Shown: positions 1 to 9,402, numbered from the stretch's first letter. The stretch is 47,943 nucleotides of DNA from Bacteroidota bacterium (GCA_016213435.1 JACRAL010000179.1:1-47943), one strand, 5' to 3'. Translations and numbers: made by a program. Notes: generated from the letters alone by a model not told the origin.

Positions 1-1
1 G

Positions 2-187
2 GGCTTTTCATACAGGACGGATAATTCGATCATAGCGTTGCTGGGAGTGAAATATAACATCTACTACTTCGGATATGCTTATGACTATACGCTGAGCAAA
101 ATATCGAATTACACCACCGGCTCGCACGAGATCATGATCGGCGTGAACATAGGGGAAAAAGAGAACAAGGGAAAGAGTTTGTTGTAA
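2..187 (+). CDS. PorP/SprF-family type IX secretion membrane protein, C-terminal end only
   Basis: This is the last 61 codons of a gene that begins left of the window, read in the frame starting at base 2 and stopping at TAA 185-187. The visible peptide contains YYFGYAYDYTLSKISNY followed by TTGSHEIMIGVNIG, which is the usual C-terminal beta-strand pattern of PorP/SprF outer-membrane proteins (family knowledge). In Bacteroidota these proteins accompany type IX secretion and large CHU_C adhesins and anchor them at the outer membrane. A strong terminator follows directly, so this is the end of its transcription unit. The upstream partner cannot be seen. Confidence 0.75.
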   Translation, partial: GFSYRTDNSIIALLGVKYNIYYFGYAYDYTLSKISNYTTGSHEIMIGVNIGEKENKGKSLL

Positions 188-211
188 TAAAAACCATAAT
201 CGAAAATTAAT

Positions 212-234
212 AGGCCGCAAGTCGGCCTTTTTTT
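212..234 (+). terminator. Rho-independent terminator after the PorP/SprF gene
   Basis: There is a perfect 6-bp inverted repeat AGGCCG / CGGCCT (212-217 and 223-228) with a 5-nt loop, followed by a run of T through 234. It lies 25 bp after the PorP/SprF stop codon and separates that gene from the OPT transporter. Confidence 0.85.
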
Positions 235-295
235 ATTTCTTTTTTCTACTTTAGGGCAATTATTTAATGAAGAAATAAATCATAAATTTTATATT

Positions 296-2335
296 ATGTC
301 AGAACATGAACAAGCGACAAAGAGCTTACCGGAAAATGCATACCGGGAGCTAAAGGATGGAGAAGAGTACAAGCCTGTGATGCCGGCGAGCCGGTTATTC
401 CCGGAAGTAACAGCCTGGTCGGTATGCATTGGTTTGCTGATGGCTGTGATTTTTTCCGCAGCGGCTGCCTATTCGGGATTAAAGATCGGGCAGGTTTTTG
501 AAGCGGCAATACCCATTTCAATTATTGCAGTTGGGGCTTCTGCCGCTGCACGAAGAAACAATGCATTGGGGCAGAATGTCATCATCCAGTCCATCGGGGC
601 CAGTTCAGGTGTAATTGTTGCCGGCGCTATATTCACGATTCCTGCACTGTATATTTTACAATATAAATATCCTGAAATAAAACCCAACTTCTGGCAGATC
701 TTTTTTAGTTCTCTGTTGGGCGGTTGCCTGGGAATTTTATTTTTGATTCCTCTCAGAAAATATTTTGTAAAAGACATGCACGGCAAGCTTCCGTTCCCCG
801 AAGCAACGGCTACCACAGAGATTTTAATGACCGGTGAAAAAGGAGGTAAACAAGCACAACTTCTTATCGTAAGCGGAATCATTGGCGGGCTTTATGACTT
901 TATGTTCTCCTCTTTCCGATTCTGGGAGGAAATGTTCACTTCGCGAATACTGCCATATGGTGAAGCGATTGCCGTAAAAGCTAAGATTGTATTTAAACTT
1001 AATATAAGCGCCCTGATTTTTAGTTTTGGGTACCTTATCGGCTTGCGGTATGCAACAATTATTACCGTTGGTTCTTTGTTATCATGGTTTGTATTTATTC
1101 CTTTAATTAATGAAATCGGACATATTGTAGCTATGGCAAGCCAGGGAGGCGTTAATCCTTTTGAAGCGATGAGCGCAGAGCAAATTTTCAGAGCATATGT
1201 AAGACCCATTGGAATCGGGGCAATTGCCATGGCCGGTATTATTGGAATTTTAAGATCTGCAAAAGTTATCGGAGGATCATTTAAACTTGCATTCAGCGGC
1301 CTTTCGGGTGGAAAAGGTAAAGAAGAAAATGTAGAAAGGACCCAGAAGGATATTAAAATGAGTTATGTTCTTTTACTTATTTTAGCTTCCATTGCAGCGA
1401 TTTTTGTTTTCCTGCTGATTGGCGTGAATATCACACCGGTTCAGGCTGGAGTTGCTTTGCTTGCTGTTATTGTCATTTCATTTTTATTTACCACGGTTGC
1501 AGCGAATGCAATCGCTATTGTAGGCAGTAATCCCGTTTCGGGAATGACCCTGATGACCCTGATTTTATCATCGTTTATTTTATCTGCCGCCGGTCTTTCG
1601 GGATGGCAGGGAATGGTCAGCGCGCTTATTATAGGAGGTATTGTTTGCACTGCATTATCCATGGCAGGCGGTTTTGTAACCGATTTAAAAGTGGGCTACT
1701 GGCTGGGAACGTCACCATACAAGCAACAACGGTTTAAATTTCTGGGCACTTTACTCTCTGCTGCAACTGTTGGTTTAGTGATCTATGTATTGGGCAAAGC
1801 ATATGGTTTTGTGAATACTGAGGCTACACCTAATCCTCTGGTTGCTCCCCAGGCAAATGCCATGGCTGCCGTAATAGAACCCCTGATGTTATCAGGCGCA
1901 AACGTATACTGGATTCTTTACCTTGTCGGCGCAGTAATTTCTGTATTATTATATTTTATCGGTATTCCGCAATTAGCATTTGCATTAGGAATGTTCATCC
2001 CGCAGGATTTAAACACGCCTCTCGTTGTCGGCGGTTTATTATCCTATTATATCCAGAAAAGTACTAAAGATGAAAAATTATCCAATGCACGACTGCAAAG
2101 AGGAACCCTTATTTCGTCGGGATTCATTGCAGGAGCGGCCTTGTTCGGTGTAATCGGCGCATTGCTTTTATTCTTTGGCGTTGATATTAACATGCATTGT
2201 TTCCAGGAATTAAAAGAAAATGTCTGGGTATGGAAAGAAGGTAATATCTGGCCTCAGTTGTTTGCATTCATATCCTTTGTGGTTCTTTTGATTTATTTTG
2301 TATGGGATACTATGAGGGCGAAGGTGGAGAAATGA
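296..2335 (+). CDS. OPT-family oligopeptide/metal-chelate transporter
   Basis: This 679-residue polytopic membrane protein has the length and N-terminal pattern of bacterial OPT-superfamily transporters. After a charged cytoplasmic lead of about 40 residues, the first membrane helix runs into the conserved AAYSGLKIGQVFEAAIP segment. Many hydrophobic helices follow, with PFPEATATTEIL near residue 165 and NPVSGMTLMTL near residue 420 as family landmarks. OPT proteins are proton-coupled symporters for small peptides or peptide-like metal chelates in the inner membrane; the substrate here cannot be read from sequence. The gene stands alone after a terminator, and the C-terminus MRAKVEK lies right before a tandem heptamer tract. 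Confidence 0.9.
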   Translation: MSEHEQATKSLPENAYRELKDGEEYKPVMPASRLFPEVTAWSVCIGLLMAVIFSAAAAYSGLKIGQVFEAAIPISIIAVGASAAARRNNALGQNVIIQSIGASSGVIVAGAIFTIPALYILQYKYPEIKPNFWQIFFSSLLGGCLGILFLIPLRKYFVKDMHGKLPFPEATATTEILMTGEKGGKQAQLLIVSGIIGGLYDFMFSSFRFWEEMFTSRILPYGEAIAVKAKIVFKLNISALIFSFGYLIGLRYATIITVGSLLSWFVFIPLINEIGHIVAMASQGGVNPFEAMSAEQIFRAYVRPIGIGAIAMAGIIGILRSAKVIGGSFKLAFSGLSGGKGKEENVERTQKDIKMSYVLLLILASIAAIFVFLLIGVNITPVQAGVALLAVIVISFLFTTVAANAIAIVGSNPVSGMTLMTLILSSFILSAAGLSGWQGMVSALIIGGIVCTALSMAGGFVTDLKVGYWLGTSPYKQQRFKFLGTLLSAATVGLVIYVLGKAYGFVNTEATPNPLVAPQANAMAAVIEPLMLSGANVYWILYLVGAVISVLLYFIGIPQLAFALGMFIPQDLNTPLVVGGLLSYYIQKSTKDEKLSNARLQRGTLISSGFIAGAALFGVIGALLLFFGVDINMHCFQELKENVWVWKEGNIWPQLFAFISFVVLLIYFVWDTMRAKVEK

Positions 2336-2370
2336 GGAAGTAGGAAGTAGGAAGTAGGAGGTAGGAGGTA
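2336..2370 (+). repeat. Tandem heptamer tract (GGAAGTA/GGAGGTA, five units)
   Basis: Five consecutive 7-nt units start at the first base after the OPT stop codon: three GGAAGTA then two GGAGGTA, fading into GAAAATA. The same words appear on the other strand near 20030-20140, where they form the end of the trmH-like gene. Confidence 0.85.
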
Positions 2371-2484
2371 GAAAATAGCAGATATGTGCTAATGTGCCGA
2401 TTGATCAATGTATTAATTGACTAATTTGGAAAAAACTTAAAACTATTTTAAGGAATATTTGATTTAAAATTAAATAGTAAAACC

Positions 2485-3711
2485 ATGAAAAATTTACTGG
2501 AACGCTTTTTAAAGTATGTGAAAATAGATACACAGTCTGACGATAATTCAAATACATATCCGAGCACGGAAAAACAATTCGATCTTGCACGGATGCTGGT
2601 AGGAGAACTTACACAGATAGGTTTAAAAGATGTCTCGGTGGATGAACATTGCTATGTAATGGCAACTTTGCCGGCAAATACTGAAAAAAAAATCCCAACC
2701 ATCGGATTAATTGCGCATATGGATACTGCGCCGGATATGAGCGGAGCAAATGTGAATCCACAAATCATTAAAAATTATGATGGAAAGGATATCATGCTCA
2801 ATGCTGAAATGAATCTTGTGTTATCGCCTTCTGAATTTCCTGAATTGTTACATTATAAGGGCCAGACAATTATTACAACAGACGGCACAACCTTGCTTGG
2901 CGCAGACGACAAAGCCGGCATCACAGCCATCATGGAAGCGCTGCAATACTTGATAGCTCACCCTGAAATCGAACATGGAATTATACGAATTGGATTCACT
3001 CCTGATGAGGAGATCGGCCGCGGCGTAGATAAATTTGATGTTGCAAAATTCAATGCAGACTTCGCGTATACACTTGATGGCGGAAGGGTGGGAGAGATCG
3101 AATTTGAAAATTTTAATGCCGCTATGGCAAAAATAACCGTCCAGGGAAGGAATATTCATCCCGGCTATGCCAAGGATAAAATGATAAATTCCATGCTGGC
3201 CGCCATAGAGTTCAATGAGCTGTTGCCGGTGAATGAAAGGCCTGAATACACTGCAAATTATGAAGGATTTTATCACCTTACTAAATTTGAAGGCTCTGTC
3301 GAGAAATCGTTAATTCAATATATCATCCGCGATCACGACCGAAAGAAATTTGAAAAGAAAAAAGAATATATTCAGAACGCTGTGGAATTCATGAATAAAA
3401 AATACCGTGAGCAAACTTTTAAGCTTGAATTAAAAGATCAGTATTACAACATGAGGGAAATGGTGGAACCGCAATATCACATTGTGCAAACGGCTATTGA
3501 CGCTATGAAGGAAACCGGAGTTGAGCCCATCGTGGTACCTATACGCGGAGGCACTGATGGATCAAGGCTTTCGTATATGGTTCTGCCCTGTCCGAATTTG
3601 TTCGCAGGCGGCCATAATTTTCACGGGAAAATGGAATATATTCCTCTTGAATCCATTCAGAAATCTGTTGAAGTGATTGTGAAAATAGTTGAATTATATG
3701 CGAAAAAATAA
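2485..3711 (+). CDS. pepT: Peptidase T (tripeptide aminopeptidase)
   Basis: This 408-residue M20-family metallopeptidase is full length for PepT. It removes N-terminal residues from tripeptides in the cytosol. Visible family motifs are [10 protein letters not shown] with the first zinc ligands (about residue 78), ADDKAG with the bridging aspartate, DEEIGRG with the catalytic and zinc-binding acidic residues, the dimerisation segment with NIHPGYAK, and C-terminal [11 protein letters not shown] with the last zinc histidine. The only in-frame ATG before the conserved core is at 2485. It follows the OPT transporter on the same strand, which would fit peptide uptake and breakdown, but the 149-bp gap means co-transcription is only possible. 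Confidence 0.95.
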   Translation: MKNLLERFLKYVKIDTQSDDNSNTYPSTEKQFDLARMLVGELTQIGLKDVSVDEHCYVMATLPANTEKKIPTIGLIAHMDTAPDMSGANVNPQIIKNYDGKDIMLNAEMNLVLSPSEFPELLHYKGQTIITTDGTTLLGADDKAGITAIMEALQYLIAHPEIEHGIIRIGFTPDEEIGRGVDKFDVAKFNADFAYTLDGGRVGEIEFENFNAAMAKITVQGRNIHPGYAKDKMINSMLAAIEFNELLPVNERPEYTANYEGFYHLTKFEGSVEKSLIQYIIRDHDRKKFEKKKEYIQNAVEFMNKKYREQTFKLELKDQYYNMREMVEPQYHIVQTAIDAMKETGVEPIVVPIRGGTDGSRLSYMVLPCPNLFAGGHNFHGKMEYIPLESIQKSVEVIVKIVELYAKK

Positions 3712-3723
3712 TTTCCGGAAATT

Positions 3724-4530
3724 ATGAAATACTTATTTTGTTTCGCATTTTTAGTTAATACTTTTTTATTATCGGCCCAGTGCCTGAAGATATGCACATG
3801 GAACCTTGAGAACCTCGGAAAATCAAAGACGGATGGTATTCTTGAATACATTGCAAAAACGCTGAAAGATTTTGATGTGGTTGCAGTCCAGGAAGTATCT
3901 ACTTCGCCCGCCGGCGCTCAAGCTGTTGCGAAGATTATAGATGCGCTTAACAGGAAAGGTTCGAAATGGGATTATAAAGTAAGCGATCCCACTATAGGGA
4001 AGGGAACTGAACGTTATGCTTTTCTCTGGAAAACATCCAGGGGAAAATTGTTGAAGAGCTGGCTCGAAGCCTCGCTTGCCGAAACCATAGACAGGGAGCC
4101 GTTTCTGGGAGTTTTTGTTTCAGGAAAAGACACCTTTCTGCTGGGTTCGTTTCATGCCGTACCCAAAGGTAAAAATCCAGATCTTGAAACCTGCCAGTTT
4201 TATAAAATTGATGAGAAATATGAAAAATACCATTTCCTGATCATGGGCGATTTTAATTCTCCGGCAAAAAGCATGGGCTTCGGATCATTACTGAAAAGAA
4301 ATGTTCTGAATACATTTTCGAGCCAGAAAACCACTCTCAAGCAAAAGCCTTCTGCAGCCGGGGAACATCTTGCCAATGAATACGACAATATTTTTTATGA
4401 AGTGGACGAGATTATTTTAAATGATAAAGGCGTAATAGATTTTTCCAAAGAATTTACAGACCTTATGAATGCACGCAAAGTTTCCGATCACCTTCCCGTG
4501 TGGGGTTGCTACAGCGTGAAGAAAAAATGA
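3724..4530 (+). CDS. Secreted endonuclease/exonuclease/phosphatase-fold protein
   Basis: This 268-residue protein has an N-terminal signal peptide (hydrophobic residues 3-17, likely cleavage near SAQ). The DNase I-like catalytic pattern follows: TWNLENLG, VAVQEVS with the metal-binding glutamate, GSFHAVP, MGDFNSP and the terminal SDHLPV. These positions match the nuclease/phosphodiesterase superfamily, so the active site looks intact. The signal peptide indicates an exported enzyme, perhaps degrading extracellular DNA; another phosphoester substrate is equally possible. It starts 12 bp after pepT and its stop codon overlaps the aroA start (ATGA), so these three genes could be one transcript. 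Confidence 0.85.
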   Translation: MKYLFCFAFLVNTFLLSAQCLKICTWNLENLGKSKTDGILEYIAKTLKDFDVVAVQEVSTSPAGAQAVAKIIDALNRKGSKWDYKVSDPTIGKGTERYAFLWKTSRGKLLKSWLEASLAETIDREPFLGVFVSGKDTFLLGSFHAVPKGKNPDLETCQFYKIDEKYEKYHFLIMGDFNSPAKSMGFGSLLKRNVLNTFSSQKTTLKQKPSAAGEHLANEYDNIFYEVDEIILNDKGVIDFSKEFTDLMNARKVSDHLPVWGCYSVKKK

Positions 4531-5762
4531 ATTACCGATTAAATAAAAACAGCAATATACTTAAAGGCTTCATAACCCTGCCTGCCTCGAAAAGTATCAG
4601 CAACCGGATATTAATTATAAGGGCATTGTGTGATTCCTGTTTTCCCATAAAAAATCTTTCGGAAAGCGAGGATACGCAGGTTTTAAAAGCCATATTAAAT
4701 TCCGGCAGTAATATTCTTGATGCGGGACACGCCGGCGCTGCCATGCGTTTTCTCACTGCTTTTGCTTCGACTGTCGTGGGGCAATGGATCATCACGGGTT
4801 CCGAGAGGATGAAGCAGCGGCCCATCGGAGAATTGGTAGAAGCATTGCGCAACATGGGAGCTTTGATTGAGTACACAGAAAAAGAAGGATTCCCTCCATT
4901 AAAGATTACCGGAACAAAACTCAGGGGAACTGAGATTGAAATTGATGGAAGCATCAGCAGCCAGTTCATAAGCGCCCTGTTGATGATCGCTCCTGCCATT
5001 ACCGGTGGCCTCACGTTAAAAATAAAAGGCAGGATTGTATCCATGCCCTATATTGAAATGACACTGAAGCTGATGGAATTTTTTGGCGTGAAATTAAGAT
5101 GGCAGGATGATACAATAAATATTAGAGAGCAAAATTATACCTGCAGGGAGTTTACTGTTGAATCCGACTGGTCTGCCGCATCCTACTGGTACGAAATGGC
5201 TGCATTATCCGGTGAGGTTGATATTACTTTATTGGGATTGAAAAAAAACAGTTATCAGGGCGATAGTATTCTTCCGGATATTTTTTATGAACTTGGCGTA
5301 AAGACTGTTTCGGTTAAAAACGGAGTGCGGTTATCCAGAAAAGAAATAACGGCTAAATCGTTTGAGATGGATTGTTCCGGGTACCCGGACCTTATACAGA
5401 CATTAGCCGTAACCTGTGCGCTATTAAAAATTCCTTTTCATATCAAAGGAGCGAAAACATTAAGGATTAAAGAGACCGACAGGATTCATGCCTTAAAAAA
5501 TGAACTTGCAAAAATAGGAGTATCGCTGAAAGTGAAAAATTCTGATGAACTTATTTGGGATGGAAAAGCAAAGAAAGTTCAGCCGGGTATTAAAATAGAA
5601 ACATATTCGGATCACCGCATGGCCATGGCTTTTGCTCCTGCTGCCATAAAACATCCGGGTTTAATGATCTGTGATACCGGAGTAGTAGGTAAATCGTATC
5701 CGCATTTTTGGGAGCACCTTAAATCAGTTGGTTTTTATTTGAATAATAACCTGCAAAATTAA
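4527..5762 (+). CDS. aroA: 3-phosphoshikimate 1-carboxyvinyltransferase (EPSP synthase)
   Basis: This 411-residue enzyme of the shikimate pathway joins phosphoenolpyruvate to shikimate-3-phosphate. Typical motifs are LPASKSISNRILI near the N-terminus (phosphate-binding KS..NR), GAAMRFLTAFAS, SSQFISALLMIAP, KETDRIHALKNEL and YSDHRMAMAFAP. I place the start at ATG 4527, which overlaps the previous stop as ATGA. An in-frame ATG at 4500 would add nine residues with no family support. The protein is slightly shorter than the ~430-residue norm, as is common in Bacteroidota. Confidence 0.95.
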   Translation: MNYRLNKNSNILKGFITLPASKSISNRILIIRALCDSCFPIKNLSESEDTQVLKAILNSGSNILDAGHAGAAMRFLTAFASTVVGQWIITGSERMKQRPIGELVEALRNMGALIEYTEKEGFPPLKITGTKLRGTEIEIDGSISSQFISALLMIAPAITGGLTLKIKGRIVSMPYIEMTLKLMEFFGVKLRWQDDTINIREQNYTCREFTVESDWSAASYWYEMAALSGEVDITLLGLKKNSYQGDSILPDIFYELGVKTVSVKNGVRLSRKEITAKSFEMDCSGYPDLIQTLAVTCALLKIPFHIKGAKTLRIKETDRIHALKNELAKIGVSLKVKNSDELIWDGKAKKVQPGIKIETYSDHRMAMAFAPAAIKHPGLMICDTGVVGKSYPHFWEHLKSVGFYLNNNLQN

Positions 5763-5810
5763 ATCAAAAATTGCCGGTTAATCTGCAAAATTTTATTTAA
5801 ATTTGCAGGT
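5749..5810 (+). promoter_or_regulatory. Inverted repeat and promoter-like box before the AAA/DUF4143 gene
   Basis: ACCTGCAAAATT at 5749-5760 faces AATTTGCAGGT at 5800-5810, an 11-bp inverted repeat with one bulged base. A third half-copy, CTGCAAAATT, is near 5783. The right arm contains TAAATTTG (5798-5805), which fits the TAnnTTTG box of Bacteroidota promoters. The arrangement could be an operator or a weak hairpin terminator for aroA. An alternative TTG start at 5803 would sit inside this box, which argues against it. Confidence 0.35.
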
Positions 5811-5823
5811 AAAAAATAATTTT

Positions 5824-6960
5824 ATGCTATTAAAAAGAACCGTCGAAAAGGAAATTTTGAGAAAACTCAAAACTCAAAATAAAGTAATAATTATTTATGG
5901 CGCAAGACAGGTCGGAAAAACAACTCTTGTTGAGCAGATAATCCGTCTCCGGAAATTTAAAAAGGTCCTGAAAATAAATGCCGATCAGCAGAAACATATT
6001 GATATTTTTTCAAAAAGAGACTTTTCTGCAATGGAGAAAATAGTTCATGGGAATGATCTTGTTTTTATTGATGAAGCGCAGCGAATACCCGAGATAGGAA
6101 TCAATCTTAAAATTTTAACGGATAATCTGCCGAAATTAAAGATTATTGCCACAGGCTCTTCGTCATTCGATCTGGCAAACAAACTGGCAGAACCATTGAC
6201 CGGGCGGAAATGGACATTTACATTGTTTCCTTTTTCGATTAGTGAATTATCAGGTTTCTTAAATAAATTCGAAATAATACAAAAGCTGGAAGATTTATTA
6301 ATTTTCGGATTGTATCCTGAAGTAATCCTGACCAAGAGCGTTTCACAAAAAATTTCGTTACTTGAAGAATTAAACGGTTCGTATTTGTACAAAGATATTT
6401 TCTATCTGGCTAATATTAAACAAACAACCAAGCTGCGCGACCTGCTTAAATTATTGGCTTTTCAGATAGGACAGGAGGTTTCTGTTCATGAATTAAGCAA
6501 TTCCTTGGGCATTAGCCGTGAAACGGTTGATCGCTATATTGATTTGCTTGAGAAATCATTTGTTTTGTTCAGGCAACCTTCTTTTAGCCGGAATCCGAGA
6601 AATGAGATTACCAAAATGAATAAAATTTATTTTTGGGACATCGGGATCAGAAATGCGGTAATTGATAATTTTAAGGGACTTTCTGACAGATCGGATACCG
6701 GTCAGCTTTGGGAAAATTTTCTAATTGCGGAGCGTTATAAATTTTTGCATAATAAAGGAATAAATCATTACGGATATTTTTGGCGAACGTATTCAGGCGT
6801 TGAGATAGATTATGTCGAACAAATCAAAGGAAAACTGTATGTATATGAATTTAAATTTTCAAAAACAAAAGCCAAAATACCGCAATCATGGAAAGAAAAA
6901 TATCCGGACAGCAAATTCAAATTGATAAATAAGGACAATTTTATGGATATTCTGTTTTAG
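5824..6960 (+). CDS. AAA-family ATPase with DUF4143 C-terminal domain
   Basis: This 378-residue protein is of the AAA_14 plus DUF4143 type. The N-terminal P-loop is GARQVGKTTL (about residues 26-35) and the Walker B segment is LVFIDEAQRI. After it, a sensor-like IIATGSSSFDL leads into a winged-helix-like stretch (SVHELSNSLGISRETVDRYI). The C-terminal part, GYFWRTYSGVEIDYVE, resembles the PD-(D/E)XK-like core seen in DUF4143 proteins. These are common single-gene cassettes in Bacteroidota whose role is not established. ATG 5824 is preferred over TTG 5803. It stands alone, convergent with relA. Confidence 0.85.
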   Translation: MLLKRTVEKEILRKLKTQNKVIIIYGARQVGKTTLVEQIIRLRKFKKVLKINADQQKHIDIFSKRDFSAMEKIVHGNDLVFIDEAQRIPEIGINLKILTDNLPKLKIIATGSSSFDLANKLAEPLTGRKWTFTLFPFSISELSGFLNKFEIIQKLEDLLIFGLYPEVILTKSVSQKISLLEELNGSYLYKDIFYLANIKQTTKLRDLLKLLAFQIGQEVSVHELSNSLGISRETVDRYIDLLEKSFVLFRQPSFSRNPRNEITKMNKIYFWDIGIRNAVIDNFKGLSDRSDTGQLWENFLIAERYKFLHNKGINHYGYFWRTYSGVEIDYVEQIKGKLYVYEFKFSKTKAKIPQSWKEKYPDSKFKLINKDNFMDILF

Positions 6961-6968
6961 TCATAATT

Positions 6969-9146
6969 TTAAGGATCAACTTTCTGCACGCTTCTCACAT
7001 CTTTTATTTTTTTCAACCTTATAATAACCCTTCCCAGGTGGTCTTTCCCGTTTACCTGAAGAGCTATTGTGAAGGTAACCATACCGCCTGCCTGATTTTC
7101 TATCTGTGAACTCCGTAAATTCAGCTTGAGATCATCTTTAATAATTGAATTTATTTTGTAAGCCGTATTCAGGTTACCCTTTGCCGTGATTTTAATAAAT
7201 GCCGTCAGCGGAGAATTTTCGCTTAGTTCTCTCCACCGTGCTTCAATGACCCTGTAAGGATAATTTTTGATCAGCGTCTTTGCATTTTTGCAATTGGTCT
7301 TGTGAATTTTTATGCCTTGCGAAACTGTGACAAAAGCGAATATTTTATCGCCGGGGATAGGGTTGCAGCATTTGGAATATTGGTATGCGTAGGCGATGGA
7401 CTGGTTATCTATGGTAAGAAAATCTCCTTTAGAATCTTCGAAATTAGCCTGTGAAAAATGGGTTTCTTCAGTTACAACAGGAATTTTTCCGGTTTCGTTT
7501 TTTTCTGCAGACAGGAGTGCTTTTTTAATTTTTGTTGCATCGAATTTTCCTTCACCCATCATCTGGTAAAGGTCAAGTATGGTTTCGCATTTATAAAAAG
7601 TAACAAGTTTATGAATATTTATGTCTGTAAATTCAATATCAAGGTATTCAAATTTATGTTTGATGATTTCTTTTCCTTCGTCGGCATACTTGTATTCTTC
7701 AGCCTTTAATGCCTGTTTGATTTTTGATATGGCTTTGGTGCTTTTCACGAAGTCTAACCAGGAATGATTGGGTTTTTGGTTTTTGGATGTCAGGATTTTT
7801 ATCGTGTCGCCATTTTTTAAAACGTGCCGGAACGAAACCATTTTTTCGTTCACTACTGCGCCGGTGCAGGCGTATCCGATATCAGAATGAATCTCAAAAG
7901 CAAAGTCCAGAACGGTGTGTCCGGCTTTAAATTTTTTGAGATCTCCCTTGGGCGTGAACACAAAAATTTCATCTGTATAAAGCGCTTTTTTTTCCTTACC
8001 GGATGAAGACTTCAAGCCGGTTGGTTTTTGCAGCGCGTCTCTTATTTTTGCAAAAAGATCTGTCTGTTTTTCAGAGGAATCTTTGTCTTTATATTTCCAG
8101 TGCGAAGCGAAACCTTTTTCTGCTATTTCGTCCATACGGAGGGTTCGTATCTGCACTTCCACCCATTTCCCTTCCGGCCCGATTACAGTCGCGTGCAGCG
8201 ATTCATAACCACTCGATTTCGGAACCGTAATCCAGTCGCGCATACGTTTCGGATTGGGCGCATACTCTTCGGTTACTAAGGAATAAACTTTCCAGCATTC
8301 CGCTTTTTCGTTTTCGCAGGCTGTATTGATGATTACACGTATTGCAAACAGGTCGTACACTTTTTCGAATTCCACTTCCTGCGCCTGCATTTTTTTCCAG
8401 ATCGAAGGGATTGATTTTACCCTGCCGAAAATTTCGGAATCCACACAATGTTCTTTGAGTTTTTCTTCGATGGGTTTTATGAAATTCGAAATATATTTTT
8501 CTAAACTATCTCTGGTTATTGCAAGTTTCGTTTTAATTTCAGCATATTTTTCAGGATAAAAAAACTTCATGCACAAATCGTCAAGTTCGGTTTTGATATT
8601 GTATAAACCGATCCTGTGAGCAATAGAAGTATATAGAACGGAGGTTTCGGTAGCTATGCGGGTTCTATGAGATTCTTCTATTGAAGATGTATTTCGCATC
8701 TGGTATAAACGTTCTGCTAACCGGATAAGTATAACCCGGAGATCATCAGAAATAGTGAGAAGCAGTTTGATGAAATTATCCGCCTGATGGGTATATTTTG
8801 TAGTATCTAATTTGTCAATTTTGCTGAGCCCGTTTACAATTTCAGCAACATATGTATTATAGTTTTTCCTGATCTCGTCAGGAGTTACAGAAATCTCTTT
8901 GCATATTGAGAAGAGTAAAAAACTTACAGATGAATCCGTGTCAAGATTTATTTCATGAATAATAATTTTTGATATCTCAACAGATGCCGTGAGGAGGGAT
9001 TCACATTTTTGATTGCCGCTAACAGCATTGAATTGTGTTATAATTTTTTTCAGGTGTTCCTGTTGCACGGGAATGGTAATATCAGCCTCATTGAGGAATT
9101 TGTTAAACAGTATTTCTATATCCGTTGATAAGGGTCTAAGCAACAT
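6969..9146 (-). CDS. RelA/SpoT-family (p)ppGpp synthetase with degenerate hydrolase site
   Basis: This 725-residue protein has the full long-RSH domain order: N-terminal hydrolase-like region (about 20-190), synthetase (about 240-355), TGS (about 391-452), helical and Cys/His zinc region (CC at 593-594, H615, C619), and ACT (about 645-725). The synthetase keeps GYESLH, EVQIRT and HWKYK, and its R-x-R-D at 301-304 is close to the RXKD type. The hydrolase site is not kept: the usual HD and ED are replaced in LLFSICKE (77-84), and the usual DRLHNMR reads ERLYQMR (145-151). I infer a ppGpp producer that cannot hydrolyse it, comparable to RelA. A second, bifunctional Rel would then be expected elsewhere in the genome. 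Confidence 0.9.
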   Translation of the reverse strand: MLLRPLSTDIEILFNKFLNEADITIPVQQEHLKKIITQFNAVSGNQKCESLLTASVEISKIIIHEINLDTDSSVSFLLFSICKEISVTPDEIRKNYNTYVAEIVNGLSKIDKLDTTKYTHQADNFIKLLLTISDDLRVILIRLAERLYQMRNTSSIEESHRTRIATETSVLYTSIAHRIGLYNIKTELDDLCMKFFYPEKYAEIKTKLAITRDSLEKYISNFIKPIEEKLKEHCVDSEIFGRVKSIPSIWKKMQAQEVEFEKVYDLFAIRVIINTACENEKAECWKVYSLVTEEYAPNPKRMRDWITVPKSSGYESLHATVIGPEGKWVEVQIRTLRMDEIAEKGFASHWKYKDKDSSEKQTDLFAKIRDALQKPTGLKSSSGKEKKALYTDEIFVFTPKGDLKKFKAGHTVLDFAFEIHSDIGYACTGAVVNEKMVSFRHVLKNGDTIKILTSKNQKPNHSWLDFVKSTKAISKIKQALKAEEYKYADEGKEIIKHKFEYLDIEFTDINIHKLVTFYKCETILDLYQMMGEGKFDATKIKKALLSAEKNETGKIPVVTEETHFSQANFEDSKGDFLTIDNQSIAYAYQYSKCCNPIPGDKIFAFVTVSQGIKIHKTNCKNAKTLIKNYPYRVIEARWRELSENSPLTAFIKITAKGNLNTAYKINSIIKDDLKLNLRSSQIENQAGGMVTFTIALQVNGKDHLGRVIIRLKKIKDVRSVQKVDP

Positions 9147-9402
9147 TCAGTTTTATGGGTTAAAATTGTTGGTTGCAAAAATATTCAAATATTTTAAAGT
9201 AAGCACAGTTTTTATAATATACAATTCAAATACATAAACAAATTTGCGCGAAAAGTTGCTTTTCCCTTTCTGCACGGATAGAGATAATCCGGGCTTTTTG
9301 TATTTATTTGAATATTTTGGAAGGTTATTTCATAAATAATATTTGATTATTAAATAAAAATTTTCAATTTTGTTTTTGGTATAATTAATCATTAAACTAT
9401 AA
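9147..9402. other. AT-rich gap upstream of relA with one isolated hairpin
   Basis: The gap has no plausible gene. On the minus strand, TATTTTTG close to relA fits the TAnnTTTG box and may be its promoter. A short hairpin CGGAT / ATCCG (9275-9279, 9287-9291) followed by CTTTTTG resembles a weak plus-strand terminator, but no plus-strand gene ends here. Otherwise it is low-complexity AT. Confidence 0.5.
9275..9299 (+). terminator. Isolated terminator-like hairpin
   Basis: A 5-bp stem CGGAT/ATCCG with a 7-nt loop is followed after three bases by five T residues. It would end a plus-strand transcript, but none is visible upstream, so it may terminate an unrecognised short RNA or be chance. Confidence 0.3.

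Noticed and set aside
469-882. Minus-strand reading frame opposite the OPT transporter
   Set aside because: Shadow of the membrane-protein coding sequence; no motif and no start context.
4532-5044. Long minus-strand reading frame opposite aroA
   Set aside because: It lies entirely within aroA in another frame and has no recognisable motif.
5803-5823. TTG start for the AAA/DUF4143 gene
   Set aside because: The TTG lies inside a TAAATTTG promoter-like box and inverted repeat; ATG 5824 fits the family start.
9245-9300. TPP riboswitch before thiH
   Set aside because: The conserved CTGAGA and ACC..GAACCTGATC-type parts of a thiamine riboswitch are not present here or up to the start codon.
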